DNA of 64,000 nucleotides from Paractinoplanes maris (GTDB lineage: Bacteria > Actinomycetota > Actinomycetes > Mycobacteriales > Micromonosporaceae): the NCBI RefSeq assembly GCF_023544465.1, contig NZ_JALPVL010000013.1, positions 248,001-312,000 of the forward strand. Direction: 5' to 3'. How positions within the stretch are numbered: the stretch's first letter is position 1; the number at the start of each line of letters is the position of its first letter. The position numbers and the translations under genes are program-made. The notes under the pieces are model-generated. The model saw only the letters and a program-made list of their open reading frames with translations. It was not told where the DNA came from and searched no databases. Shown here piece after piece: positions 24,940-33,031 of this stretch.

Positions 24940-25248
24940 ATGCCCGAGATATCGCCGGATCTGTTGCGGCGGTGGTATCGGTCCTTCGAGGAGGACACCG
25001 CCGACCAGGCCGTCTATCGGCCCGCCGACTTTCCGTTCCCGCCCAGCCGGGCGCCGCGGCCCAGCTTCGAGCTGCGGCCGGGCGGGGGCTATGTCGAATA
25101 CGCCGCCGGGGCGGCCGACCGGGCCACCGCCAGCCGGGGCAGCTGGGAGCGGGGAGAGGGAGACGCCGTCCGCGTCCGGGCCGGCGCCGGGACCCGCGTG
25201 CTGCACATCGTCGCGCACGACGAGCAGGTGCTGAAGATCCGCAAATAG
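24940..25248 (+). CDS. Small protein upstream of the metalloprotease, unknown
   Basis: 102 residues with a GGAAGG site before the ATG. The sequence reads as a small beta-rich domain: SFELRPGGGYVEYAAGAADR, then a Trp/Glu/Gly strand and a final strand RVLHIVAHDEQVLKIRK. No signal peptide. It resembles short lipocalin-like proteins in general pattern only. The metalloprotease gene begins 19 bases later, so the two probably form one operon and the small protein may be its inhibitor or partner. Confidence 0.65.
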   Translation: MPEISPDLLRRWYRSFEEDTADQAVYRPADFPFPPSRAPRPSFELRPGGGYVEYAAGAADRATASRGSWERGEGDAVRVRAGAGTRVLHIVAHDEQVLKIRK

Positions 25249-25267
25249 CGCGAGGAGATGAGGCCCG

Positions 25268-26278
25268 ATGGACACCGCCGACATCGTCGAGACACCGGCA
25301 CGGCGCCGCTGCGGCAGCGAGGACGTGCACCGCCGGCTGCTCAACGAAAGCTTGAACTACCGTCTCAACCGGGCCGCCATCGAGAACCTCGCCTTCGCCT
25401 ACGCCACCGGGCAGGATCAGCCCTCGCGGACCGAGGTCGTGATCGTGCCGGTGGTGGTCCACGTCGTCCACAGCACCGACGAGCAGAACGTCTCGGCGGA
25501 GCAGATCGACAGTCAGATCGCCGTGCTCAACGAGGATTTCCGCGCGATCAACGCCGACGTCAAGAATGTGCCGAAGGTGTGGCAGGGCCTGGTCGCCGAC
25601 GCCCGTCTCGAGTTCCGCCGGGCGAGCGTCGACCCGCAGGGCAACCCGACCGACGGCGTCACCCGGCGGCGGACCGGCGAGCGCTCCTTCTCGGACGACG
25701 AGGCGGTGAAGTTCACCGCCCGCGGCGGCGCCGACGCCTGGCCGGCCGACCGGTATCTCAACGTCTGGGTCTGCCAGCTCGGCGGCGGTCTGCTCGGTTA
25801 CGCACAGTTTCCCGGCGGGCCGCCGGCCACCGACGGTGTGGTGATCACCCACACCGGTTTCGGCACGACCGGTACGGCGGCCGCGCCCTTCAACCTCGGG
25901 CGGACCACCACCCACGAGATCGGCCACTGGCTCAACCTCTTCCACATCGGCGGCGACGACGGCACGGGCTGCAGCGGCACCGATTTTGTGTCGGACACCC
26001 CCAACCAGGCCGGCCAGAACTTCGGCACGCCGGCCTTCCCGTCGATCACCTGCAACAACGGGCCGGACGGCGACATGTTTGTGAACTACATGGACTACAC
26101 CGACGACGCGGCGATGGTGATGTTCACCCACGGGCAGATCCTCCGGGTCGAGGCATGCCTGGCCGGCCCACGCCAAGGCCTGATCCCGACCGGCACAGAC
26201 CCGGCCGAAACACCGCCGGCCGAAACACAGCCGACCGAAACACAGCCGGCCGAAACACAGCCGGCCGGCGGCCGATAG
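25268..26278 (+). CDS. M43 (pappalysin/cytophagalysin-like) zinc metalloprotease
   Basis: 336 residues. The metzincin zinc site is THEIGHWLNLFH with H216, H220 and H226 as ligands and E217 as the catalytic base; the Met-turn follows as NYMDYTDD. This matches peptidase family M43. The N-terminal 50 residues look like a propeptide or protein-binding region and not like a signal peptide, which is unusual for a family that is mostly secreted. The C terminus is a low-complexity tail of repeated E-T-Q-P units. It follows a small unknown gene by 19 bases. Confidence 0.85.
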   Translation: MDTADIVETPARRRCGSEDVHRRLLNESLNYRLNRAAIENLAFAYATGQDQPSRTEVVIVPVVVHVVHSTDEQNVSAEQIDSQIAVLNEDFRAINADVKNVPKVWQGLVADARLEFRRASVDPQGNPTDGVTRRRTGERSFSDDEAVKFTARGGADAWPADRYLNVWVCQLGGGLLGYAQFPGGPPATDGVVITHTGFGTTGTAAAPFNLGRTTTHEIGHWLNLFHIGGDDGTGCSGTDFVSDTPNQAGQNFGTPAFPSITCNNGPDGDMFVNYMDYTDDAAMVMFTHGQILRVEACLAGPRQGLIPTGTDPAETPPAETQPTETQPAETQPAGGR

Positions 26279-26410
26279 GGCCGCGAGAGACGGCGCCGGC
26301 GCAACGACCGTTTGCGGGCACCACGCCCGCCGGCGACCGGTCACCGCGCCGGCGCGTCACCCCGCGGGGACGGCTGTTGGCCGACAGCCCGCCCCGGATG
26401 TGGTGGCGCC

Positions 26411-26454
26411 GGTGGAGCCGGGCGCGTGCACCGCGCCCGGCCCCACCGACCTTT
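26411..26454 (+). terminator. Hairpin terminator after the metalloprotease
   Basis: Stem GGTGGAGCCGGGCGCG against CGCGCCCGGCCCCACC with one mismatch and loop TGCAC, followed by GACCTTTT. It lies between two convergent genes. Confidence 0.8.
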
Positions 26455-27003
26455 TCAGCCGGCGGCCTCGGACGGGGCCGCCAGGGTGGCCGGCTGCGAA
26501 TCGGTGGCCGGGCCACCGGCGCCGGCCGTGCCCGCGGGCCGCGGACCGCCGGTGGGTGACAGCTCGCCGAGGAGCTCGAGCCGGGCCCGGATGCCGCCGG
26601 CGCTGCGGCCGAACTCGGCCACCAGGTCGCGCCGGCGCGCGCCGGCCCGATGGCGCTCGATCAGGCGTGCGTCGTCGGCCGGGCTCCAGCGGGCGCCCTG
26701 GTTGGGGTGGCGGTCGTGCCGGTCGGGCGGGGGATCGGCGGGAACCGGGGCCGGCCGGGCCCGGGTCATGGCGGTCAGGCCGGCCAGGGTCGAGGTGAGG
26801 ACATCGGTGAGCGTGGGCAGGTCGGCCGGGGAGATGCCGCCGCTGATCTCGCTCACCACGTGACCGTCGCCGTCGCTGCTGACGATGCAGAGGTCGATGC
26901 GGTGATCGTCGGTGGGAAAGGCGGTGACCTGGTAATCGATCTCGCCGAGCACGAGCCGGCGGTCGAGGGTGATGGGGGATGACTGGAGGGCGGTGTCATT
27001 CAT
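26455..27003 (-). CDS. Protein with C-terminal Myb/SANT-like helix-turn-helix
   Basis: 182 residues. The N-terminal half (about 1-80) is an uncharacterised alpha/beta domain. The C-terminal third holds a compact three-helix motif, RWSPADDARLIERHRAG followed by LVAEFGRSAGGIRARLELLG, typical of the Myb/SANT-like or GcrA-like DNA-binding segments found at the ends of many actinobacterial proteins. A Pro/Gly-rich tail follows. Start at ATG 27003; function unknown. Confidence 0.65.
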   Translation of the reverse strand: MNDTALQSSPITLDRRLVLGEIDYQVTAFPTDDHRIDLCIVSSDGDGHVVSEISGGISPADLPTLTDVLTSTLAGLTAMTRARPAPVPADPPPDRHDRHPNQGARWSPADDARLIERHRAGARRRDLVAEFGRSAGGIRARLELLGELSPTGGPRPAGTAGAGGPATDSQPATLAAPSEAAG

Positions 27004-27059
27004 GGCCGTGACCCTAGGGCCACCCTCCGACAGTTTTCGGCGGTGGCGGACGGGCGGTC

Positions 27060-27692
27060 TCAGGGGATCCGGGCGGCCAGCACGCGGACGCCCGGGCCGT
27101 CGATCTCGCCGAGCACGGAACCGCGTCCCGTCACCGCCATCATCAGCGCCTCGGCCGGCCCGCTGACCACCGCGCCGGCCCCGTACGCCCAGTCCAGATC
27201 GGTCGCCTCGAGGCGCAGCCCGGCCAGCCGCCGGCGCGGCGTGAAGCCGACCGCCCGGCCCCCGGTGAGGAAGTCCAGCGACATCCGCAGGTGGTCGAGG
27301 CCGAGCCCGTGCGGCAGCCCGAGCGGCCGCCGCATGTCCTGCCCGTGCACCTGGAGGTCGGTGAGCTGCCCCGGGTAGCCCACGATCGGCGGGCGGAAGC
27401 CGGCCGTCGCGTGACGGCGCAGCGCGTCGGCCAGCGCGGCCGCGGGTTGTGCGGCGGTCGTGACGGCCAGCCGGGCATTGGCCCGGTGGAGGCGGAATCC
27501 ACTGCGGACCATCGCCGAGAGCATCGCGCCGGGCGGGGTCCCGACCGCGGCCACCAGATGCCCGGCGACCTGCTGGACGGTCCACGCGCCGCAGAGGCTG
27601 GGCGTGGCCAGCTGGGCCGGGCTCAACGAGTCGATCAGGTCGGCCACCCGGTGTCGTTCCTGCGCGATGGCTTTCCGGACGGGATCGGTCAC
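27060..27692 (-). CDS. Maleylpyruvate isomerase family (mycothiol-dependent type)
   Basis: 210 residues of the MDMPI/DinB-like four-helix bundle. Typical features are the start ERHRVADLIDSLSPAQLATP, the SLCGAWTVQQVAGHLV segment carrying the first metal-binding His, and a later H-x-x-D region around VHGQDMRRPLG. Members are often mycothiol-dependent transferases; substrate unknown. Start is a GTG at 27692. Confidence 0.82.
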   Translation of the reverse strand: MTDPVRKAIAQERHRVADLIDSLSPAQLATPSLCGAWTVQQVAGHLVAAVGTPPGAMLSAMVRSGFRLHRANARLAVTTAAQPAAALADALRRHATAGFRPPIVGYPGQLTDLQVHGQDMRRPLGLPHGLGLDHLRMSLDFLTGGRAVGFTPRRRLAGLRLEATDLDWAYGAGAVVSGPAEALMMAVTGRGSVLGEIDGPGVRVLAARIP

Positions 27693-27716
27693 CGGCTCAC
27701 CCTACGCACCGGCGGC

Positions 27717-28220
27717 TCAGACCTGGGCCAGCCACCTGCGGTAGTGCGTGGCGAACGGCTCGTCGTCACGGACGAGCGCCTCGCGCAGCTCGGTCCCGCC
27801 GCCCAGCGCCCCGGCGACGATCTCGGGTGGATAGCCCAGCTGGTGGCGGTGCTGCTCGAACTCATCCTCGTCCTCCACCTCGACCCGGCGGTCGCGGTAG
27901 CGGACGACGTCGATGTCGAGGTCGATCACGGTGATCTCGGCGTCGCCGGTCCACCGCAACGGCGTGATCACGTCGCAGTAGACCTCCCGCTTCGCGGGCT
28001 CGGCCAGGAACATGGCCATCCACCACTTCCCGGCCGGCAGCAACCGAACGGCCGACACCTTGGTGCGCCCGGTCGGCCGGGTGCCGTAGTGGTAGGTGAC
28101 GGTGGTGCCGCGCGGGGTGGCCAGCCAGATGCCGTACGCGTCCTCGCCGAGCAGCCGGGCCGTCACCTGCCGATGCGGCCGCCCGTCGAACTTGCGCAGC
28201 ACCAGATCGACCAGATCCAC
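27717..28220 (-). CDS. DUF402 domain protein
   Basis: 167 residues matching DUF402: a beta-barrel with the motif AGKWWMAMFLAEPAKREVYCDVITP and the acidic metal or nucleotide-binding segment VIDLDIDVVRYRDRRVEVEDEDEF. Known relatives include nucleoside di/triphosphate phosphatases and FomD-like nucleotidyl hydrolases. Start is a GTG at 28220; it ends 24 bases before the MDMPI-type gene on the same strand. Confidence 0.82.
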   Translation of the reverse strand: MDLVDLVLRKFDGRPHRQVTARLLGEDAYGIWLATPRGTTVTYHYGTRPTGRTKVSAVRLLPAGKWWMAMFLAEPAKREVYCDVITPLRWTGDAEITVIDLDIDVVRYRDRRVEVEDEDEFEQHRHQLGYPPEIVAGALGGGTELREALVRDDEPFATHYRRWLAQV

Positions 28221-28422
28221 GCGGCGAGGCTACAACGACTTCCCGAGAAGACGCGCCCGAGGCACCCGGTTCGCACCCGAGCGGATTCTCAACCCGGCCC
28301 TCCGATCACCGATTGCTGAGAGTGCCGGCGGGATGTCCCGCCGGTGGGCGGGCCCCGGTCGGCATCCCCCCGGCGATCGGGCCCGCCCTGCGACCGCAAC
28401 GTGATCGGAAGGCGGAGGGCGC

Positions 28423-29274
28423 ATGCCGGCGGAGCTGTACATCGGCATGGATGCCGAAAAGACCGTTCTTTCCCCGTACGCCCTGAGGTTGCGCACCGGC
28501 CGGGCCGTCCGGCATCGCACCGGGTCGGTCACCGAGGTCGTCCCCACCGAGCCGAGCGGTGTCAGCCGCGAGGCGCGCCTGGCCTCGGCCTCCCGCCTGA
28601 GCCTCTCGTTGATCTTCGTCTCCGCTGCTCTCTACGCCGCCGGCGTGCCGTGGTGGCTGTCCGTCGCCGCCTCCGTCGCCGTCGTGGCCACCCGCTGGTA
28701 CCGCCAGGACCGCGCCGCACGGACCGCCTCGTTCGAGATCCCGGCCGGCGACGGCGTGCACGTGCTCCACACCGACGAGGAGCGCGCCGTCCTCCAGCGG
28801 GCCGTCGGCGTCTCCCGTCGCATCCGCCGCACCTGGCCCGCCCTCCCCGGCATGATCGACCCCGACCTGGCCGACCGGTCGCTGACCGGTGCCCTCGACG
28901 ACCTGGGCGCCCTGCTGGTGCGCCGGCAGGAGCTGCGCCGGCTGCGGGCCGAGCTCGCCGGCGTACGCCGGCAGGACGTCCCCGCCGACAGCCCGGCCGT
29001 GCACGCCCTGGTGGCCCAGCGCGAGCGCGCCGATCAGCTGTGGCGAGAGACCGGGGTGCGGACCAACCGCATCCTGCGCAGCCTGGACCGGACCGCGCTG
29101 GCCGGCGAGGCGTTCCTGCGGGAGCGCGAGATCGGCGAGACCGCCCGGCAGGCCGAGCTCGTGCTGACCGGCCTGGCCGACCAGCACGCCGCGCCGGGAG
29201 CCGGTTCCGGCCCCGAGCTGGCCGAGCGGACGGCCGCGGTCATCACGGCTTATCGGGAGCTGGCGGCAAGGTGA
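28423..29274 (+). CDS. Membrane protein with long helical cytoplasmic part, unknown
   Basis: 283 residues with two adjacent transmembrane segments (about 62-80 and 84-102), a short beta-like region and then a long Arg/Glu/Leu-rich helical part (about 125-270) that may form a coiled coil. No recognised family. The last 12 codons fall in the first unit of a three-copy 32-base repeat (29239-29334), which also supplies its TGA. Confidence 0.6.
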   Translation: MPAELYIGMDAEKTVLSPYALRLRTGRAVRHRTGSVTEVVPTEPSGVSREARLASASRLSLSLIFVSAALYAAGVPWWLSVAASVAVVATRWYRQDRAARTASFEIPAGDGVHVLHTDEERAVLQRAVGVSRRIRRTWPALPGMIDPDLADRSLTGALDDLGALLVRRQELRRLRAELAGVRRQDVPADSPAVHALVAQRERADQLWRETGVRTNRILRSLDRTALAGEAFLREREIGETARQAELVLTGLADQHAAPGAGSGPELAERTAAVITAYRELAAR

Positions 29275-29334
29275 TCACGGCTTGCCGGGAGCCGGCGGCA
29301 AGGTGATCACGGCTTGTCGGGAGCCGGCGGCAAC
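29239..29334. repeat. Three 32-base tandem copies joining two convergent gene ends
   Basis: Units 29239-29270, 29271-29302 and 29303-29334 differ at only a few positions and share ATCACGGCTT and GGCGGCAA; each begins GT-x-ATCAC. Unit 1 codes for the tail of the plus-strand gene, and the base after it completes that gene's TGA. Unit 3 contains the stop of the minus-strand reductase. Confidence 0.9.
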
Positions 29335-30143
29335 AGGTCAACGTTGATCATCGCGCCCGCCATCAGACCGGCGGCGGCCGAGGTGACCACCTGCCCCATC
29401 GGGTCGGCGATGTTGCCGGCCACCCAGACGCCGTCCACCGCGGTACGCCCGGTCGGGTCGACCGCGGGCACGTAGGTGCCGACGCCCATCGGGTGCTCGA
29501 CCGCCTCGAGCCCGAGCGACGTCAGGAACCCCGCCCGCGCCTCGAGCCGGGTGGTGACGACCAGATAGTCGCGGGGCACCAGACGGCCGTCGGTCATCCG
29601 GACGCCGCCGTCCTCGACCGCGGCGATCTCGTCCAGGGTGAGCAGGCGGACGTCCGGGCTCCACTGGCTCCACAGCCGCACCTTGTCGTCGTTCTTGGGG
29701 TCGTCCGGCGCCCCGATCACCCCGATCGCCCGGCCGCGGACCTCGTAGCCGTGGCAGTACGGGCAGTGCAGCACGGTCGAGCCCCAGCGCTCGGCCAGCC
29801 CGGGCACCTCGGGCAGCAGGTCGACGACGCCCGCGGTCACCAGCAGCCGCCGGGCGTGGTGGACCGAGCCGTCGGCCAGAGCGACCTCGAAGCCGGGCGC
29901 GGCCGAGACCACCTCGCCCTCGATCACCTGTCCGCCGTACCGTTCCACCTCGGCCCGCCCGGCCGCGCGGAACTCCGCGGGGCTCATCCCGTCGCGGGTC
30001 AGGTAGTTGTGGATGCCCTCGGCCGGGGCGTTCCGGCCCTGGCCGGAGTCGATCACCAGCACCGAGCGCAACGCCCGCCCGAGGGCCACCGCGCCGCTGA
30101 GCCCGGCCGGTCCGCCGCCGATCACAATCACGTCATGAGTCAT
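29307..30143 (-). CDS. Thioredoxin-reductase-like FAD/NAD(P) oxidoreductase
   Basis: 278 residues of the two-domain FAD/NAD(P) reductase family. The FAD-binding GGGPAGLSGA is at 10-19, the redox motif is C127-P-Y-C130, and the second nucleotide-binding region and the DGVWVAGN motif (about residues 245-255) follow. It may reduce a small disulfide or a thiol-containing substrate. The regulator of the XRE-cupin type is divergent with only 47 bases between, and the palindrome at 30185-30201 suggests control by that protein. Confidence 0.85.
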   Translation of the reverse strand: MTHDVIVIGGGPAGLSGAVALGRALRSVLVIDSGQGRNAPAEGIHNYLTRDGMSPAEFRAAGRAEVERYGGQVIEGEVVSAAPGFEVALADGSVHHARRLLVTAGVVDLLPEVPGLAERWGSTVLHCPYCHGYEVRGRAIGVIGAPDDPKNDDKVRLWSQWSPDVRLLTLDEIAAVEDGGVRMTDGRLVPRDYLVVTTRLEARAGFLTSLGLEAVEHPMGVGTYVPAVDPTGRTAVDGVWVAGNIADPMGQVVTSAAAGLMAGAMINVDLLPPAPDKP

Positions 30144-30184
30144 GTCCTCATGGTGGCCACGATTCCCCGGATTTGAGAAACTTC

Positions 30185-30201
30185 TTTGCCATGATGGCAA
30201 A
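30185..30201. promoter_or_regulatory. Perfect palindrome over the XRE-cupin start codon
   Basis: TTTGCCATGATGGCAAA, 17 bases, eight perfect pairs round a central G. It covers the regulator's ATG and lies 42 bases from the reductase start in the divergent space. A clean autoregulatory operator candidate. Confidence 0.7.
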
Positions 30202-30781
30202 CAACGAGGACGTTCTGCGGGAGGTCGGGCCGAGGCTGCGGGCGTTGCGGCGCGACGCCGGCATCACGCTCACCGCGCTGGCCGACACCACCGGCATCTC
30301 GGTGAGCACGCTCTCGCGGCTCGAGTCGGGGCAGCGCAAGGCCACCCTCGAGCTGCTCCTGCCGCTGGCCCGGGCCTATCACGTGCCCCTCGACGAGCTG
30401 GTCGGCGCGCCGCCGACGGGCGATCCCCGGGTGTACGCCCGTCCGATCCACCGCTTCGGCCAGACGATCCTGCCGCTGACCCGCAATCCCGGCGGCCCGC
30501 AGGCGTTCAAGCACATCATCGAGGCCGGCCGCCCGCCGGAGCCCGATCCCAAGACGCACGAGGGCTACGAGTGGCTCTATGTCATGAGCGGCCGGCTGCG
30601 CCTCGTCCTCGGCGAGCACGACCTGGTGCTGCCGGCGGGCGAGGCGGCCGAGTTCGACACCCGGGTGCCGCACTGGTTCGGCAGCGCCGAGGGCCAGGCG
30701 GTCGAGTTCCTGTCGATCTTCGACCGGCAGGGGGCCCGCATCCATGTGCGGGCCCGCCCCAAGAAGAGTTCATCCGTTTGA
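30191..30781 (+). CDS. XRE-family regulator with C-terminal cupin
   Basis: 196 residues: an N-terminal helix-turn-helix (about residues 12-66, with LADTTGISVSTLSRLESG) and a C-terminal cupin beta-barrel (about 85-190, with EGYEWLYVMSGRLRL and PHWFGS motifs). Such proteins sense a small ligand and repress a neighbouring enzyme. The start is ATG 30191 or 30194, both inside a perfect palindrome. Divergent from the reductase gene with 47 bases between; probable autoregulation and control of the reductase. Confidence 0.88.
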   Translation: MMANNEDVLREVGPRLRALRRDAGITLTALADTTGISVSTLSRLESGQRKATLELLLPLARAYHVPLDELVGAPPTGDPRVYARPIHRFGQTILPLTRNPGGPQAFKHIIEAGRPPEPDPKTHEGYEWLYVMSGRLRLVLGEHDLVLPAGEAAEFDTRVPHWFGSAEGQAVEFLSIFDRQGARIHVRARPKKSSSV

Positions 30782-30879
30782 GTGACTCGACCGTCACGCT
30801 GTGAAGCACTACGTTGTCATTCGATATGCCGTCCACATCCAGCCGCGTCTCGGTGGCCGGGCGAACAACAGCGCCCGCG

Positions 30880-31542
30880 TCACCCGCCGCGCCGCGCGGT
30901 CGACAGCTGCCGGGGCACGGTGAGCCGCGGCTCGCGGACCGTGCCGAGGGCGTCGGTCAGCAGGTCCTGCACCACCTCGGCGGCGGGCAGTTGCCAGTGG
31001 GTCCGCTCGGGCGGCACCGCCCAGCGCACCGGCCCCTCGGGCATCCGGCTGGGCGCGGCCGGGATCCACGAGCCGAGTCCGTGGCGGACGACATCGAGCC
31101 GGTGATCCAGTTCGGACCGCAGCGGCGTCCCGGGCGCGACCAGGAACGTCCAGCGGCCGGCGGCGGTGACGCCGACCGGCCCGCAGGCCTCGGCCCGCCG
31201 GTTGAGGCGGACGGCGCCCAGCACCCGCAGCCCGAGCCGGGCCGGCACCTCCAGGGCGTCGAAGGTCCGGCCGGTCACCAGCAGCACACTGTGCGGCCGG
31301 CGACGCCACCAGGCCCGCACCTGGGCCGGGTCGGCGCTCGCGGTGTCCTCCCAGGACTCGAGCGCCGGGTGGCACGCCATGATCGGGCAGCCGGGACGGC
31401 CGCACGCGAAGCGGTGACCGGTCAGTCGCGCACCCGGGGTGACCGCCCATCCGTGCGCCGCGTAACGCAGCGCGGCCCGGCGCAGACGCCGGCGATCGAG
31501 AGCGGCCGGCGGTACGAACGGTCGATGCGTACTCCACTGCAT
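30880..31542 (-). CDS. Prim-pol domain protein (bifunctional DNA primase/polymerase type)
   Basis: 220 residues resembling the N-terminal prim-pol domain proteins of actinobacteria. Visible features are an Arg-rich start, a CGRPGCPIMACHPALESWEDTAS region (Cys-x4-Cys-x4-Cys/His in part CGRPGCPIMACHP) and the RRPHSVLLVTGRTFDALEVP segment. No helicase domain follows, so it is a stand-alone protein and may not be active. A plus-strand regulator gene lies divergent 240 bases away, with a TGCAAGTTGCA palindrome in between. Confidence 0.7.
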   Translation of the reverse strand: MQWSTHRPFVPPAALDRRRLRRAALRYAAHGWAVTPGARLTGHRFACGRPGCPIMACHPALESWEDTASADPAQVRAWWRRRPHSVLLVTGRTFDALEVPARLGLRVLGAVRLNRRAEACGPVGVTAAGRWTFLVAPGTPLRSELDHRLDVVRHGLGSWIPAAPSRMPEGPVRWAVPPERTHWQLPAAEVVQDLLTDALGTVREPRLTVPRQLSTARRGG

Positions 31543-31641
31543 AGCTCGATAACCCCCGATCTAGGTGGTCCGGTGCTATATCAACCGGAGACGCCGTATC
31601 CAAGTGCGACACGCTTCGTTGGTTCCGGCAGATCCACCCTT

Positions 31642-31652
31642 TGCAAGTTGCA
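31642..31652. promoter_or_regulatory. 11-base palindrome TGCAAGTTGCA
   Basis: Perfect around a central G, in the divergent region between the prim-pol gene and the XRE/helical-repeat gene. The same core (as TGCAACTTGCA) occurs at 60207-60217, upstream of the GAPDH-like gene. Confidence 0.5.
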
Positions 31653-31782
31653 TCAAAAACTACGAGCATCGGTAAGCAGGCGATCACACACTCTGTGCGA
31701 CATGCGCGGACGTGGAGGGGTCAGACTGCAGATGACACAAGGGCTTGCCGGCGGGGGTCGTCGGTGAGTCGGGGGAGGCACC

Positions 31783-33018
31783 GTGGACGAGCTGCCGATC
31801 GGCCGCCGCGTCGCCTATTGGCGCGGCCGACGCAAGATGTCACAGCAGGTTTTCGCTGACCGGCTGGGAAAGTCCAAGAGCTGGGTCGACAAGGTGGAGC
31901 GGGGAGTCCGCCGGCTCGACAAGTTCTCCGTCGTCTACGAGATCGCCGACGTTCTCCAGGTCGATGTTCAGCTGCTGCTGGGTAAGGACGTGGAGCGCCG
32001 GCCGGAAACGCAGAACTGCATCGACCAGGTCGAGGTCGAGGAGATTCGCGCCGCTCTGGAGCGTTATGACCAGATGAGCGCGTTCTTCCAGGCGGTGCCA
32101 CACTCGCCGCCGCTGGCCGAGATGCGCAAGGCGGTGAGCCACGCCTGGCTGACCTATCAGCACGCGAAATACGGCGTGCTGGCCCGCATGCTGCCCAAGC
32201 TGCTGCGGGACGCCCAGGCGGCCGACAGCGCCTATGCGACCGGGGCCGAGGCCAAGGACGCGGCCCACCTGCTGGGCCAGGTCTATCAGATCGCTTCGTC
32301 GGCGCTGCGCAAGGTCGGCGAGCACGAGCTCTCCTGGCTGGCCGCCGACCGCTCGATCGCCGTGTCCCAGCGGGCCGGTGACCAGCTGCTGGCCGGGCTG
32401 GCCAGCTTCCGGGTGGGCAGCGCGCTGCTGGCCCTGGGCCGGGTGCGGCCCTCGCTCGAGGTCAATGTCAACATCGCGAACCGGTTGGCGCCCGCGCACA
32501 CGTTCGAGCCCGAGCACAAAGGTCAACGGCTTTCGGTGTACGGGATGTTGTTGCTCAACGGGGCGATGGCGGCCGCCCGCATCGGCGACAGCGCGACCGT
32601 CCGCGATCTGCTCTGCGGCGCCGAACAGGCGTCCCTCGAGCTCGGTGGGGACTTCAACCACTACTGGACGAGCTTCGGCCCGACCAACGTGCAGCTGCAC
32701 CGCTGCGCCGCGGCGGTCGAGCTGGGTGACGGCCGCGCCGCGGTCGACACCCACGAGAGGATCGACGTGGTCGGCTTCAACGCCTTGTTGCCGGAGCGCC
32801 GGGCGCACCACTTCCTGGACATCGCCCGCGGTTACACGCAGATCGGCAACATCGAGAAGGCCAGCGAGATGCTGCTCGAGGGCGACCGGCTCGCCCCGTC
32901 CGAGATCCGCTGCCGCCCGCTCGCACACGAGGTTCTTTCCGACGTGCTCCGCCGGACGCGGGGCACTCCGCCGGCTCCGATCGCGGAGCTGGCCGAGCAG
33001 ATGGGAGTCGGGGTATGA
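31783..33018 (+). CDS. XRE-family regulator with long helical-repeat C-terminal region
   Basis: 411 residues from a GTG with a GGGGGAGG site. The helix-turn-helix is in the first 65 residues (VAYWRGRRKMSQQVFADRLG, KSKSWVDKVERG). The rest is helical and resembles the TPR-like sensor regions of actinobacterial XRE regulators. The next gene, a flavoprotein, begins 14 bases downstream; this regulator-flavoprotein pair is recurrent in actinobacteria, though its purpose is not known to me. Confidence 0.85.
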   Translation: MDELPIGRRVAYWRGRRKMSQQVFADRLGKSKSWVDKVERGVRRLDKFSVVYEIADVLQVDVQLLLGKDVERRPETQNCIDQVEVEEIRAALERYDQMSAFFQAVPHSPPLAEMRKAVSHAWLTYQHAKYGVLARMLPKLLRDAQAADSAYATGAEAKDAAHLLGQVYQIASSALRKVGEHELSWLAADRSIAVSQRAGDQLLAGLASFRVGSALLALGRVRPSLEVNVNIANRLAPAHTFEPEHKGQRLSVYGMLLLNGAMAAARIGDSATVRDLLCGAEQASLELGGDFNHYWTSFGPTNVQLHRCAAAVELGDGRAAVDTHERIDVVGFNALLPERRAHHFLDIARGYTQIGNIEKASEMLLEGDRLAPSEIRCRPLAHEVLSDVLRRTRGTPPAPIAELAEQMGVGV

Positions 33019-33031
33019 GTGGGATCCGGAC

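Noticed and set aside
24823..26344. Long minus-strand extension of the Gly/Cys-tailed protein back across the metalloprotease
   Set aside because: The extra text lies opposite the metalloprotease and is not protein-like; the short start is used instead.
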